DNA of 22,833 nt from an uncultured Bacteroidales bacterium (lineage in GTDB: Bacteria; Bacteroidota; Bacteroidia; Bacteroidales; UBA932), in the NCBI GenBank assembly GCA_946405485.1, contig CAMJHJ010000010.1, positions 1 through 22,833 of the forward strand, written 5' to 3'. Below are positions 1 to 6,560 of this stretch, piece after piece. Each line of letters opens with the position of its first letter. The first letter of the stretch is position 1. The notes beneath the pieces are model-generated. The model was not told where the DNA came from. It ran no database searches and worked only from the letters and a program-made list of their open reading frames with translations. Both the position numbers and the translations under genes were made by a program.

Positions 1-1043
1 CCGAACATGCCGGCAACCAGGGTCAGCGTCATGCTTTCCAGCATGATCTGGCCCAAAATGTCCCGCGGCGTAGCGCCGATGGCGCGACGGATTCCGATTT
101 CCGTGGTGCGCTCGCGCACCGTCACCATCATGATGTTGCTGACGCCGATCGCCCCGGCAAGCAGGGTTCCGAGTCCGACCAGCAGGATCAGGAAATTAAG
201 ACCCCGGAAGAGGTTGTCCACCACGGAGAAGAGTTGTTCCGTATTGATCTGCATGAGCGCCTGCTCGTCATCGGGATCGAAAAGATGCTCCCGGGCGATG
301 ATACTCCGGATACGCGTGGAAAGCGATGACATCTTCACACCGGACTTGCCGGTGAGGCAGATCAGGTCGACGTTCGCGCCCCGGTGGAAGATCTTCTGGG
401 CAACGGTCAGTGGAATCGTAACCGTCTCATCGGCACGTCCGTTGATGCTCATGTTGCCGGCGCTGATATCCACGCCTACGATACGGTAATAAATCGGACC
501 TGCTTGAATGTATGTGCCGCAAGGGTCTCCACCTGCGGGGAACAGGCTCTCATAGATACGCCTCCCGATAATGCAAACCTTCCTCTCTTGCATGACATCG
601 GTCTCGTTGAGATAACGTCCGTAAAGGAGTTTCGGCGTCTCGATGTAACGGTAGTCCGCTTTTACACCCTTGACAGAACAACTGACGGACTGTTTGTCAT
701 AGACGGCCGTCTGTCCCCACGAGCTGACGACCGGTGTCACCACATCCAGTTCTGGAACCATCAGGCGGAGACGGTCCACATCCTTGTAGGAAAGCCACCA
801 ATAGCGTCCCTCTTTCAGGCCCTTCCAGGGCTTGGTTGTATAGTTCCCGACCAGAATGACCGTATTGGTCGCAAACCCTTCGAAATTGGAAGAGAGCATC
901 GACTTGAGTCCCTGTCCGCCGCCCAGCATCGCCAGAAGCATGAACAAGCCCCAGAAAATGCCGAAGCCCGTCAGCAGGGTACGGCTCTTGTTGCGCAGGA
1001 GCGTGTCCAGGATCTCTTTGAAACTGTCTCTGTCGAATCTCAT
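1..1043 (-). CDS. MacB-type ABC transporter permease (FtsX family), C-terminus cut by window edge
   Basis: This is an inner-membrane permease of a tripartite-efflux or lipoprotein-type ABC transporter. About 347 codons are visible, starting MRFDRDSFKEILDTLLRNKS. The order is typical of the family: a short cytosolic N-terminus, a first membrane segment near residues 20-45 (LLTGFGIFWGLFMLLAMLG), a long periplasmic MacB_PCD-like domain, then a second membrane segment (LNFLILLVGLGTLLAGAIG) followed by the FtsX signature stretch VRERTTEIGIRRAIGATPRD. The last membrane segments and the stop codon lie beyond base 1. The start ATG at 1043 is separated by a single base from the TGA of the preceding permease gene, so translation is probably coupled. 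The two permeases differ clearly in sequence and probably form a heterodimer with the ATPase encoded first in the operon (inference). The transported substrate cannot be told. Confidence 0.93.
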   Translation of the reverse strand, partial: MRFDRDSFKEILDTLLRNKSRTLLTGFGIFWGLFMLLAMLGGGQGLKSMLSSNFEGFATNTVILVGNYTTKPWKGLKEGRYWWLSYKDVDRLRLMVPELDVVTPVVSSWGQTAVYDKQSVSCSVKGVKADYRYIETPKLLYGRYLNETDVMQERKVCIIGRRIYESLFPAGGDPCGTYIQAGPIYYRIVGVDISAGNMSINGRADETVTIPLTVAQKIFHRGANVDLICLTGKSGVKMSSLSTRIRSIIAREHLFDPDDEQALMQINTEQLFSVVDNLFRGLNFLILLVGLGTLLAGAIGVSNIMMVTVRERTTEIGIRRAIGATPRDILGQIMLESMTLTLVAGMF

Positions 1044-1044
1044 G

Positions 1045-2313
1045 TCATTCTGCCCGCAGGGCTTCTATGGGTCTCACACGGGCCGCTTTGACGGCCGGGA
1101 ACAAGCCGGCCACCGTACCGGCCACAATCAAAAGGAGGGTTGCCTCCAGGGCCACGTCTATGCCGACGAAAGGGTCGCGGAGCATCTGGATGGATTCACC
1201 CATCAGTTCCATGCGGGACTGGCCCACGGTGGAGTTCAACACTTCACAGGCCACCAGTCCCAGGACCATCCCGACGTAGCCGAATACGGCCGTGATCGAG
1301 ACGCTTTCCGCGATGATCAGCTTGGTGATCTGCCAGGGGTTGGCGCCGATCGCCTTGCGGATGCCGAACTCGCGGGTGCGCTCCTTGACCGTGATCAGCA
1401 TGATGTTGCTCACACCCACGATGCCGCTCAGCAGCGTGAACAGGCCGATGATCCACAGAGCGGTCCGGAGGATGCCGGTCGCCTTGTCCATCTGGAGATT
1501 CTGTGTATATCGGTTCCATATCCAGATGGAACCGCGGTCTTTCGGGTCCGCCCTGTGGACGGCATTCAGGCTGGCGCGGTAGCGGTCTTCGAACGCGGTA
1601 TTCTCCTCCTCTGTAGAAAGGCCGTGGAAGGAGAAAGTCAAAGTCTCCAGTTCATCGCCTTTCAGATAGATCGTCTGCAGCGTAGTGAAGGGTACATAAA
1701 TATCCTCCCACATCGAGTCCTCCCGTGACTGATAGACACCGACGACGCGGTACATCACGCTCCCGACCTTGATGAACTTCCCGAGAATCGCATCATAATC
1801 CAACGATCCGTCCAGCAGGTTCTTTACGTGGCTCATCGCCAGTACGGCGACCTTCTTGCGACCTTCGATGTCGAGCCGGTCCAGGCCGCGGCCCGCTATG
1901 ATGCGCACCTTGTTCATCGTAGCGTATTCCGGGAAAATACCTTGCAGATAGCCGTCCATCGACCGTTTCCGGTAAGTCACCTTCATCCCGCTCTGGCTGA
2001 TAGAGACAGAAACGTCATCGATATTATCGGCAAACAAGGCACTTTCGGTAACCTCCTTGTCCTTTTCCTGGAGCCGGATCCGCCGGCCCGCCTTCAGACC
2101 ATCGTACGGGACGGAGGTCCGGCCGCCGAACACCTGCATCGTATTGGCCAGGATATCGCCGCTCTGGTTCATGAAAGCATTCATCAGTCCGTTTCCGGCA
2201 CCGAGCAGCACGATGAGCATGAAGATGCCCCACGCCACCGAAAAACCGGTGAGCGCGGTGCGCAGCTTGTTGCGGCGCAGGGATTCCATGATTTCGGTCA
2301 GGAGGTCTCGCAT
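1045..2313 (-). CDS. MacB-type ABC transporter permease (FtsX family)
   Basis: A complete 422-residue permease, the normal length for this family. It has an N-terminal membrane segment at about residues 18-43 (ALTGFSVAWGIFMLIVLLG), a MacB_PCD-like periplasmic domain to about residue 270, and three C-terminal membrane segments. The FtsX motif VKERTREFGIRKAIGANPWQ lies between the second and third segments, and the protein ends with the typical PIEALRAE. In MacB-like systems the periplasmic domain transmits ATP-driven movement to a periplasmic adaptor and a TolC-like channel. No adaptor or channel gene is visible here, but the operon continues past the left edge. The ATG at 2313 overlaps the stop of the ATPase gene by one base (TAATG), which fixes the start and suggests translational coupling. 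Confidence 0.95.
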   Translation of the reverse strand: MRDLLTEIMESLRRNKLRTALTGFSVAWGIFMLIVLLGAGNGLMNAFMNQSGDILANTMQVFGGRTSVPYDGLKAGRRIRLQEKDKEVTESALFADNIDDVSVSISQSGMKVTYRKRSMDGYLQGIFPEYATMNKVRIIAGRGLDRLDIEGRKKVAVLAMSHVKNLLDGSLDYDAILGKFIKVGSVMYRVVGVYQSREDSMWEDIYVPFTTLQTIYLKGDELETLTFSFHGLSTEEENTAFEDRYRASLNAVHRADPKDRGSIWIWNRYTQNLQMDKATGILRTALWIIGLFTLLSGIVGVSNIMLITVKERTREFGIRKAIGANPWQITKLIIAESVSITAVFGYVGMVLGLVACEVLNSTVGQSRMELMGESIQMLRDPFVGIDVALEATLLLIVAGTVAGLFPAVKAARVRPIEALRAE

Positions 2314-3035
2314 TATTTCATCACGGTATCACGGCCGAAGGCGGAAGCCTCGTGGCGCTTGTTCATCTCGATCTCACCGATGATGCCATCCTTGATATGG
2401 ATGATCTTGTCGGTGCAGTTGGCCACTCCGCTCTCGTGGGTCACGACGATGATCGTCATGCCCTCCTCCTTGTTGAGCGAAGTCAGCAGGTCCATCACTT
2501 CGACGGAAGTCTTGGAATCCAGGGCGCCGGTCGGCTCGTCCGCCAGGATGATGCTGGGACGGGTGATCAGGGCGCGGGCGATCGCCACGCGCTGCTTCTG
2601 TCCGCCGGACATTTCGTTGGGATAATGATGGGACCAGTCCTTCAACCCCAGTTTGTCCAGGTATTCCATCGCCAGATCATGCCTTTTCTTACGCGGAACG
2701 CCTTGGTAGAAAAGCGGCAGCTCGACATTCTCGACCGCCGTCTTGAAAGGGATCAGATTGAAAGACTGGAAGATGAATCCGATCATCCGGTTGCGGTAAT
2801 CGGCTGCCTGCCGTTCGCTCAGGTCGCGGATCAGCGTTCCGTCCAGCCAGTACTCGCCGGTGTCATAATTATCCAGGATTCCCAGTATGTTGAGCAGGGT
2901 CGACTTGCCCGATCCGGACGCACCCATGATGGAAACGAATTCTCCTTTTTCTATGGAAAGATCGATCCCCTTCAGCACATGGAGCGGCTGTCCGTTGTCA
3001 TAGGTCTTGTTGACGCCTTTCAGTTCAATCAGCAT
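2313..3035 (-). CDS. ABC transporter ATP-binding protein (MacB/LolD type)
   Basis: A 240-residue cytosolic ATPase that energises the two permeases encoded after it. All nucleotide-binding motifs are visible: Walker A GASGSGKST at 38-46, Q-loop Gln90, signature MSGGQ at 142-146, Walker B IILADE at 162-167 with the EPTGALDS D-loop region after it, and H-loop His200. The DEPTGALD form and the overall length are typical of the MacB/LolD/FtsE branch rather than importer ATPases. It is the first gene of a minus-strand operon, with a strong promoter in the gap just upstream and a 1-base overlap with the next permease. It could serve drug or peptide efflux, or lipoprotein release; the window does not decide between them. 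Confidence 0.97.
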   Translation of the reverse strand: MLIELKGVNKTYDNGQPLHVLKGIDLSIEKGEFVSIMGASGSGKSTLLNILGILDNYDTGEYWLDGTLIRDLSERQAADYRNRMIGFIFQSFNLIPFKTAVENVELPLFYQGVPRKKRHDLAMEYLDKLGLKDWSHHYPNEMSGGQKQRVAIARALITRPSIILADEPTGALDSKTSVEVMDLLTSLNKEEGMTIIVVTHESGVANCTDKIIHIKDGIIGEIEMNKRHEASAFGRDTVMK

Positions 3036-3065
3036 AAAACTACTGTATTAGTTCAATAGGACACT

Positions 3066-3097
3066 GCAAAGGTAGAAAGAAAAAATATACGCGCAAA
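3066..3097 (-). promoter_or_regulatory. Bacteroidota-type promoter of the ABC efflux operon
   Basis: Read on the minus strand, a perfect -33 box TTTG (3097-3094) is followed after exactly 19 bases by the -7 box TACCTTTG (3074-3067). This matches the Bacteroides consensus TTTG-N19-TAnnTTTG for the main sigma factor. The predicted start is near 3060, leaving a leader of roughly 25 bases before the ATPase start codon at 3035. The -33 box lies within the second half-site of an A/T-rich inverted repeat at 3082-3103. Confidence 0.8.
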
Positions 3098-3103
3098 TAT
3101 TTT
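3082..3103. promoter_or_regulatory. Inverted repeat over the efflux promoter, possible operator
   Basis: AAAATAT (3082-3088) and ATATTTT (3097-3103) are perfect inverted copies separated by 8 bases. The second arm begins at the last base of the -33 box of the ABC operon promoter. The size and symmetry suit a dimeric HTH protein, and the LuxR-type regulator gene starts 37 bases away. The sequence is very A/T-rich, so chance is a real alternative. Confidence 0.3.
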
Positions 3104-3127
3104 CATCAAAAATTATGCAGAAATCCG

Positions 3128-3135
3128 TAAATTTG
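3128..3135 (+). promoter_or_regulatory. Candidate -7 box of the di-iron regulator operon
   Basis: TAAATTTG fits the Bacteroidota -7 consensus TAnnTTTG and ends only 5 bases before the ATG at 3141. A transcript from it would begin at or next to the start codon. No good -33 box is seen 19 bases upstream, so the call is tentative. Confidence 0.4.
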
Positions 3136-3140
3136 TTTCG

Positions 3141-4082
3141 ATGAAAATAAAGAATCCTATTTTTTCCCCACAGACCAAACTGGCAGGCATGCTCGAACGG
3201 GACCCGTCGCTGCTGGACGTCCTGGACCGGCTGGGCATACGCCTGGGCTTCGGTGAAAGCACGTTGGGGGAAGCCGCGGAAAAAGCCGGACTGGATCCGG
3301 AGACGACCTGCCTCATCTGCAACGTCTATACCTTCGAAGACTACAAACCCGACCCGGAGACGCTCCTGCGCGGCCGGATCACCGATGTCGTCAAGTATAT
3401 CCGGCATTCACACCAGAAATACCTCACCACCGAACTGGTATGGCTGGAACAGTCGATCCGCACCCTCATCACCCCATTCAGCGAGAAACAGCAAAAAGTA
3501 ATCTGGCGCTTCTTCAACGAGTATAAGGCCGAACTCGAAAAACATTTCGCCTTCGAGGAGGAAGAAGTGCTTCCCTACATCCAGGACCTCCTGTTCGGGC
3601 GGGATACGAAAAACTTCACGATCTCGCAGTTCGCCGATAACCACAGCAACATCGACGAGAAACTCGGCGACCTGAAGAACCTGGTGATGAAGACCCTGCC
3701 GGAAACGGGCGACGACGCCTTGCGCGGACAGGTCCTTCGCTTCCTGTTCCGGCTCCAGCATGACCTGGAGTGCCACACGCTCGTCGAAGACCGCATCCTG
3801 ACCCCGATGGCCTGGTACATCGAGCACCCGCAGGCTGTCAAGAGGGAGCGCAAGGAGGAATCCCACGAGCGCGAAGAACTCTCCGAGCGTGAGAAAGAGA
3901 TCCTCGTCAGCGTGGCGAAAGGTATGCTCAACAAGGAGATTGCCGACCAATACAACATCTCGATCCACACCGTCATCTCGCACCGCAAAAACATCTCCCG
4001 GAAAACCGGCATCAAGACCGTTGCCGGCCTGACAGTCTATGCGCTGCTCAATGGCCTGATCGACATCAACACCGTGGAATGA
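3141..4082 (+). CDS. ScdA_N/hemerythrin di-iron protein fused to a LuxR-type HTH (putative redox or NO-responsive regulator)
   Basis: This 313-residue cytosolic protein combines three parts. Residues about 12-62 resemble the ScdA_N (DUF542) domain of RIC iron-centre repair proteins, but the usual CCGG cysteines are replaced (LGIRLGFGESTLGEA). Residues about 80-230 form a hemerythrin-like four-helix domain; candidate iron ligands are His89 or His91, His135, Glu139, His168, His212 and Glu216, spaced almost as in E. coli YtfE. Residues 246-310 are a LuxR/GerE HTH (LSEREKEILVSVAKGMLNKE). I infer a transcription factor that senses NO, oxygen or iron-redox state through a di-iron site. I recall similar GFG-type proteins in Bacteroides, so the architecture is probably a family trait. 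It leads an overlapping operon (ATGA with the next gene) and is divergent from the efflux operon, a possible target. Confidence 0.85.
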   Translation: MKIKNPIFSPQTKLAGMLERDPSLLDVLDRLGIRLGFGESTLGEAAEKAGLDPETTCLICNVYTFEDYKPDPETLLRGRITDVVKYIRHSHQKYLTTELVWLEQSIRTLITPFSEKQQKVIWRFFNEYKAELEKHFAFEEEEVLPYIQDLLFGRDTKNFTISQFADNHSNIDEKLGDLKNLVMKTLPETGDDALRGQVLRFLFRLQHDLECHTLVEDRILTPMAWYIEHPQAVKRERKEESHEREELSEREKEILVSVAKGMLNKEIADQYNISIHTVISHRKNISRKTGIKTVAGLTVYALLNGLIDINTVE

Positions 4083-4684
4083 AAACGAAGACGGACCCGG
4101 GGAACGTGGCACGGGAAGTGCCCGGCGGCGCGCGGCAGATCCTGCTGCACGCATGCTGCGCACCCTGTTCGTCCGCCATCGTGGAGTATTTGATGCAAGG
4201 GGGCGTGGAGCCCGTCATCTTCTATTCCAACTCCAACATCCACCCCCGCGGGGAATATGAGCACAGGCGGGACGAGTGCGCCCGTTACGCGCGTCACTGG
4301 GGCATTCCCTTCATCGAAGACAATTACGACCACGAAGCCTGGCGGGCCGCGGTGCAGGGCCTGGAAGATGAACCCGAACGCGGGAAACGCTGCCTCGCCT
4401 GTTTCCGCTACCGCCTGAACCGTGCGGCGGCCTATGCGCAGGAGCACGGTTACACGGTCCTGACAACCACCCTCGCCTCATCACGCTGGAAACGCCTGGA
4501 CCAGGTAGGCCAGGCCGGTGCGGAGGCTTGTGAAGAAACGGAAGGCGTCTGCTGGTGGGACCGCAACTGGCGCAAGGGCGGCTTGCAGGAGCGCCGGAAC
4601 GAAATCATCCGCGAACAAGACTTCTACAACCAGCGCTATTGCGGCTGCGAGTTCAGCATGGCCCATTTGAAAGACGATGAATAA
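4079..4684 (+). CDS. queH: Epoxyqueuosine reductase QueH
   Basis: A 201-residue QueH (DUF208) protein, the cobalamin-independent enzyme that reduces epoxyqueuosine to queuosine in the wobble position of GUN-decoding tRNAs. The family's cysteine sets are all present: HACCAPC with Cys26, Cys27 and Cys30, CLAC with Cys105 and Cys108, and YCGC with Cys188 and Cys190. These bind the iron-sulfur cluster and extra metal in characterised QueH. The conserved stretch TTTLASSRWKRLDQVG is also seen. About 18 extra residues precede the conserved ILLHACCAPC core, so a later start cannot be excluded; however, the ATG at 4079 overlaps the regulator's stop as ATGA, which favours this start. No other queuosine genes are nearby. 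An Fe-S enzyme in an operon led by an iron-based sensor fits a redox theme, though this may be coincidence. Confidence 0.95.
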   Translation: MKTKTDPGNVAREVPGGARQILLHACCAPCSSAIVEYLMQGGVEPVIFYSNSNIHPRGEYEHRRDECARYARHWGIPFIEDNYDHEAWRAAVQGLEDEPERGKRCLACFRYRLNRAAAYAQEHGYTVLTTTLASSRWKRLDQVGQAGAEACEETEGVCWWDRNWRKGGLQERRNEIIREQDFYNQRYCGCEFSMAHLKDDE

Positions 4685-5153
4685 CCTTGAGATAGAACGC
4701 AAGTTCCTGGTTTGCGGGGACTTTAAAAGCGGAGCGGTCAGCTCGACCCGGATCCGCCAGGCCTACATCAACCAGGCCGGAGGTCGGACGGTGCGCGTGC
4801 GGATCCGCGATGAAAAGGCATACCTGACCATCAAAGGCCCCAGCGCGGACGGCGGCCTGAGCCGTTTCGAGTGGGAGATTGAAATCCCGGTCGCAGATGC
4901 AGAGCAACTGCTGGAGCTGCGCGTGACGGCCGTCATCGACAAGCGGCGCTACCTCGTTCCTTTCGACGGCCATACCTTCGAAGTGGACGAATTCTACGGC
5001 GACAACGAAGGTCTGGTCATGGCTGAAGTGGAATTATCCACCCCTGACGAAACGTTCGGGCGTCCGGACTGGCTGGGTGAGGAGGTGACCGGAGACCGGC
5101 GCTATTACAATTCACATCTGGCACGTCACCCTTATAAAGAATGGGCGGAATGA
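4677..5153 (+). CDS. CYTH-domain (triphosphate tunnel) phosphatase
   Basis: A 158-residue CYTH protein. The N-terminal ExExK signature is present as Glu5, Glu7 and Lys9 in LEIERKFLV, and basic and acidic tunnel strands follow (RVRIRDEKAYLTIKG, FEVDEFYG, VMAEVEL). The C-terminal GEEVTGDRRYYNSHLA closely matches short bacterial members such as NE1496 of Nitrosomonas europaea. These enzymes hydrolyse tripolyphosphate or other triphosphates with a divalent metal and lack the CHAD domain of longer relatives. The physiological substrate is uncertain; class IV adenylate cyclase activity is possible for the fold but less likely for this subgroup. The start overlaps queH by 8 bases, and the stop overlaps the next start as ATGA if the ATG at 5150 is used. 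Confidence 0.92.
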   Translation: MNNLEIERKFLVCGDFKSGAVSSTRIRQAYINQAGGRTVRVRIRDEKAYLTIKGPSADGGLSRFEWEIEIPVADAEQLLELRVTAVIDKRRYLVPFDGHTFEVDEFYGDNEGLVMAEVELSTPDETFGRPDWLGEEVTGDRRYYNSHLARHPYKEWAE

Positions 5154-6403
5154 ATACCTTCCTGAAGAATTACGGAGCTACCCTGGCTTTGCTCGCCGGC
5201 ATCTCCCTGGGCGCCCTCTGCGGAGCCCTGTGGCCGGAAGCGGCGCATTCTGTCAAGCCGGTCGGAACCCTGTTCCTCAACCTGATCTTCGTGATGATCG
5301 TGCCGCTGGTGTTCTTCAGTACGGCATCGTCCATCTGCAAACTGCGCGGATCCGGGATGCTGGGCAGGACGCTCGTCACCATCCTGGCGGTATTCCTGGG
5401 GATGTCCCTGGTCGCCGCCCTGGCCGGTCTTCTGGGCACGGTGCGGGTGCCGCTGGTCCTCGCGTCCGAGTGGGACAGTTTCGCATCGAAGCTCCCGGAG
5501 GGGGCGGGCAACGGTACGGTCCCGATGGCTGAGGCCATCGTCGGCGCCCTGACGGCATCCGATTTCAGCTTGCTGCTTTCCAAGGAACACATGCTGGCCC
5601 TGGTCATCTTCTCGGCCCTCTTCGGCTATGCCGTGGGAGCCGTCGGAGAAAAAGGCGCGGCGATGGAACGTTTCATCCTGTCCGGGTCCGACGTGATGAT
5701 GAAGATGGTGTCGCTGGTGATGATACTGGCGCCCGTCGGCTTGGGCTGCTACTTTGCCGATACCATCGCATCCGTAGGCACCCTGCTGCTGGGCGGTTAT
5801 CTGCGGGTCCTCCTGCTGTACCTGGCGCTGACGCTGCTTTTCTTCTTTGTCATCAACAGCCTGTATGTCTGGCTCTCCGGAGGGTGCGGAAAAGGTCGCT
5901 GGGAAGCCTTGAAGAACTATTGGATCCATATCTGGGCACCTTCGGCCACGGCCGCCGGTACGGTCAGCAGCGCCGCCACCATGCCCGTCGCGATGACGGC
6001 GGCCCGCAGGATGGGCGCCGCGCCGGAGATTGCCGAGTCGGTGATTCCTCTAGGTACCAACATCCACAAGGACGGTTCCGTGATGGGTGCGGTGTTCAAA
6101 ATCGTCTTCCTGATGGCGCTGGTCGGACGCCCGGTCAGCGGAGCGGGTACGCTGCTTGCCATCTTGGGTGTGGCGCTGCTGGAGGCCGTGGTACTGAGCG
6201 CAGTCCCGAGCGGCGGCCTGACCGGAGAGGTATTCATCTGCTCCGTCATGGGCTTCCCGCCCGACATGGTGGGTATCATCGTTGCCATCGGCCTCCTGAT
6301 CGACATTCCCGCCACGCTGCTCAATGTCAACGGAAACGTCGTGGCTGCCCTGCTGGTGGATCGTCTGGGGAAGCGCCGCCAAAGCAGAATCCATCAATTT
6401 TAG
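5150..6403 (+). CDS. Divergent dicarboxylate/amino acid:cation symporter (DAACS/SLC1 family)
   Basis: An inner-membrane secondary transporter of 417 residues with the SLC1 fold: eight or more hydrophobic segments, a serine-rich hairpin (GTVSSAATMPVAM) and the following PLGTNIHKDG. Aligned by eye with GltPh, the sodium and substrate motif TINMDGT is replaced by NIHKDGS at 304-310. The last helix reads DIPATLLNVNGN (385-396) in place of DMGRTMVNVTGD. This removes the arginine that binds acidic side chains and an aspartate that binds sodium. It therefore probably carries something other than glutamate or aspartate, or has different coupling (inference). The ATG at 5150 overlaps the previous stop as ATGA, as elsewhere in this operon; an in-frame ATG at 5141 would add three residues. 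No terminator is visible between this gene and the tRNA. Confidence 0.88.
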   Translation: MNTFLKNYGATLALLAGISLGALCGALWPEAAHSVKPVGTLFLNLIFVMIVPLVFFSTASSICKLRGSGMLGRTLVTILAVFLGMSLVAALAGLLGTVRVPLVLASEWDSFASKLPEGAGNGTVPMAEAIVGALTASDFSLLLSKEHMLALVIFSALFGYAVGAVGEKGAAMERFILSGSDVMMKMVSLVMILAPVGLGCYFADTIASVGTLLLGGYLRVLLLYLALTLLFFFVINSLYVWLSGGCGKGRWEALKNYWIHIWAPSATAAGTVSSAATMPVAMTAARRMGAAPEIAESVIPLGTNIHKDGSVMGAVFKIVFLMALVGRPVSGAGTLLAILGVALLEAVVLSAVPSGGLTGEVFICSVMGFPPDMVGIIVAIGLLIDIPATLLNVNGNVVAALLVDRLGKRRQSRIHQF

Positions 6404-6413
6404 GGGATACGAT

Positions 6414-6445
6414 GTTGGAAATATAAAAAAAGGTTGTATATTTGC
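6414..6445 (+). promoter_or_regulatory. Promoter of tRNA-Ala
   Basis: GTTG (6414-6417), 19 bases, then TATATTTGC (6437-6445) fits the Bacteroidota consensus TTTG-N19-TAnnTTTG. The predicted start near 6451 lies a few bases before the tRNA. The 16 bases GTTGTATATTTGCAGT at 6433-6448 recur exactly on the minus strand at 8400-8385. Confidence 0.75.
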
Positions 6446-6454
6446 AGTCCCAAT

Positions 6455-6527
6455 GGGGTATTAGCTCAGTTGGTAGAGCGTTTGAATGGCATTCAAAAGG
6501 TCAGCGGTTCGATTCCGCTATGCTCCA
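6455..6527 (+). tRNA. tRNA-Ala (anticodon GGC)
   Basis: A full cloverleaf of 73 bases can be folded by hand. The acceptor stem is GGGGTAT with ATGCTCC, including the G3-U70 wobble that identifies alanine tRNAs. The D stem is GCTC/GAGC with loop AGTTGGTA, the anticodon stem TTTGA/TCAAA with loop ATGGCAT, and the T stem AGCGG/CCGCT with loop TTCGATT. Bases 6488-6490 are the anticodon GGC, which reads GCC and GCU. The discriminator is A6527 and the CCA end is not encoded. It has its own promoter and a terminator directly after it. Confidence 0.97.
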
Positions 6528-6530
6528 CAA

Positions 6531-6557
6531 AAAAGCAGGCTTACGGCCTGCTTTTTT
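6531..6557. terminator. Bidirectional intrinsic terminator between tRNA-Ala and the aldo/keto reductase gene
   Basis: GCAGGC (6535-6540), loop TTACG, GCCTGC (6546-6551), followed by six T on the plus strand (6552-6557) and preceded by six A (6529-6534), which read as a T run on the minus strand. It ends the tRNA transcript and, in the other direction, the M13-to-reductase operon. Confidence 0.88.
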
Positions 6558-6560
6558 CGT

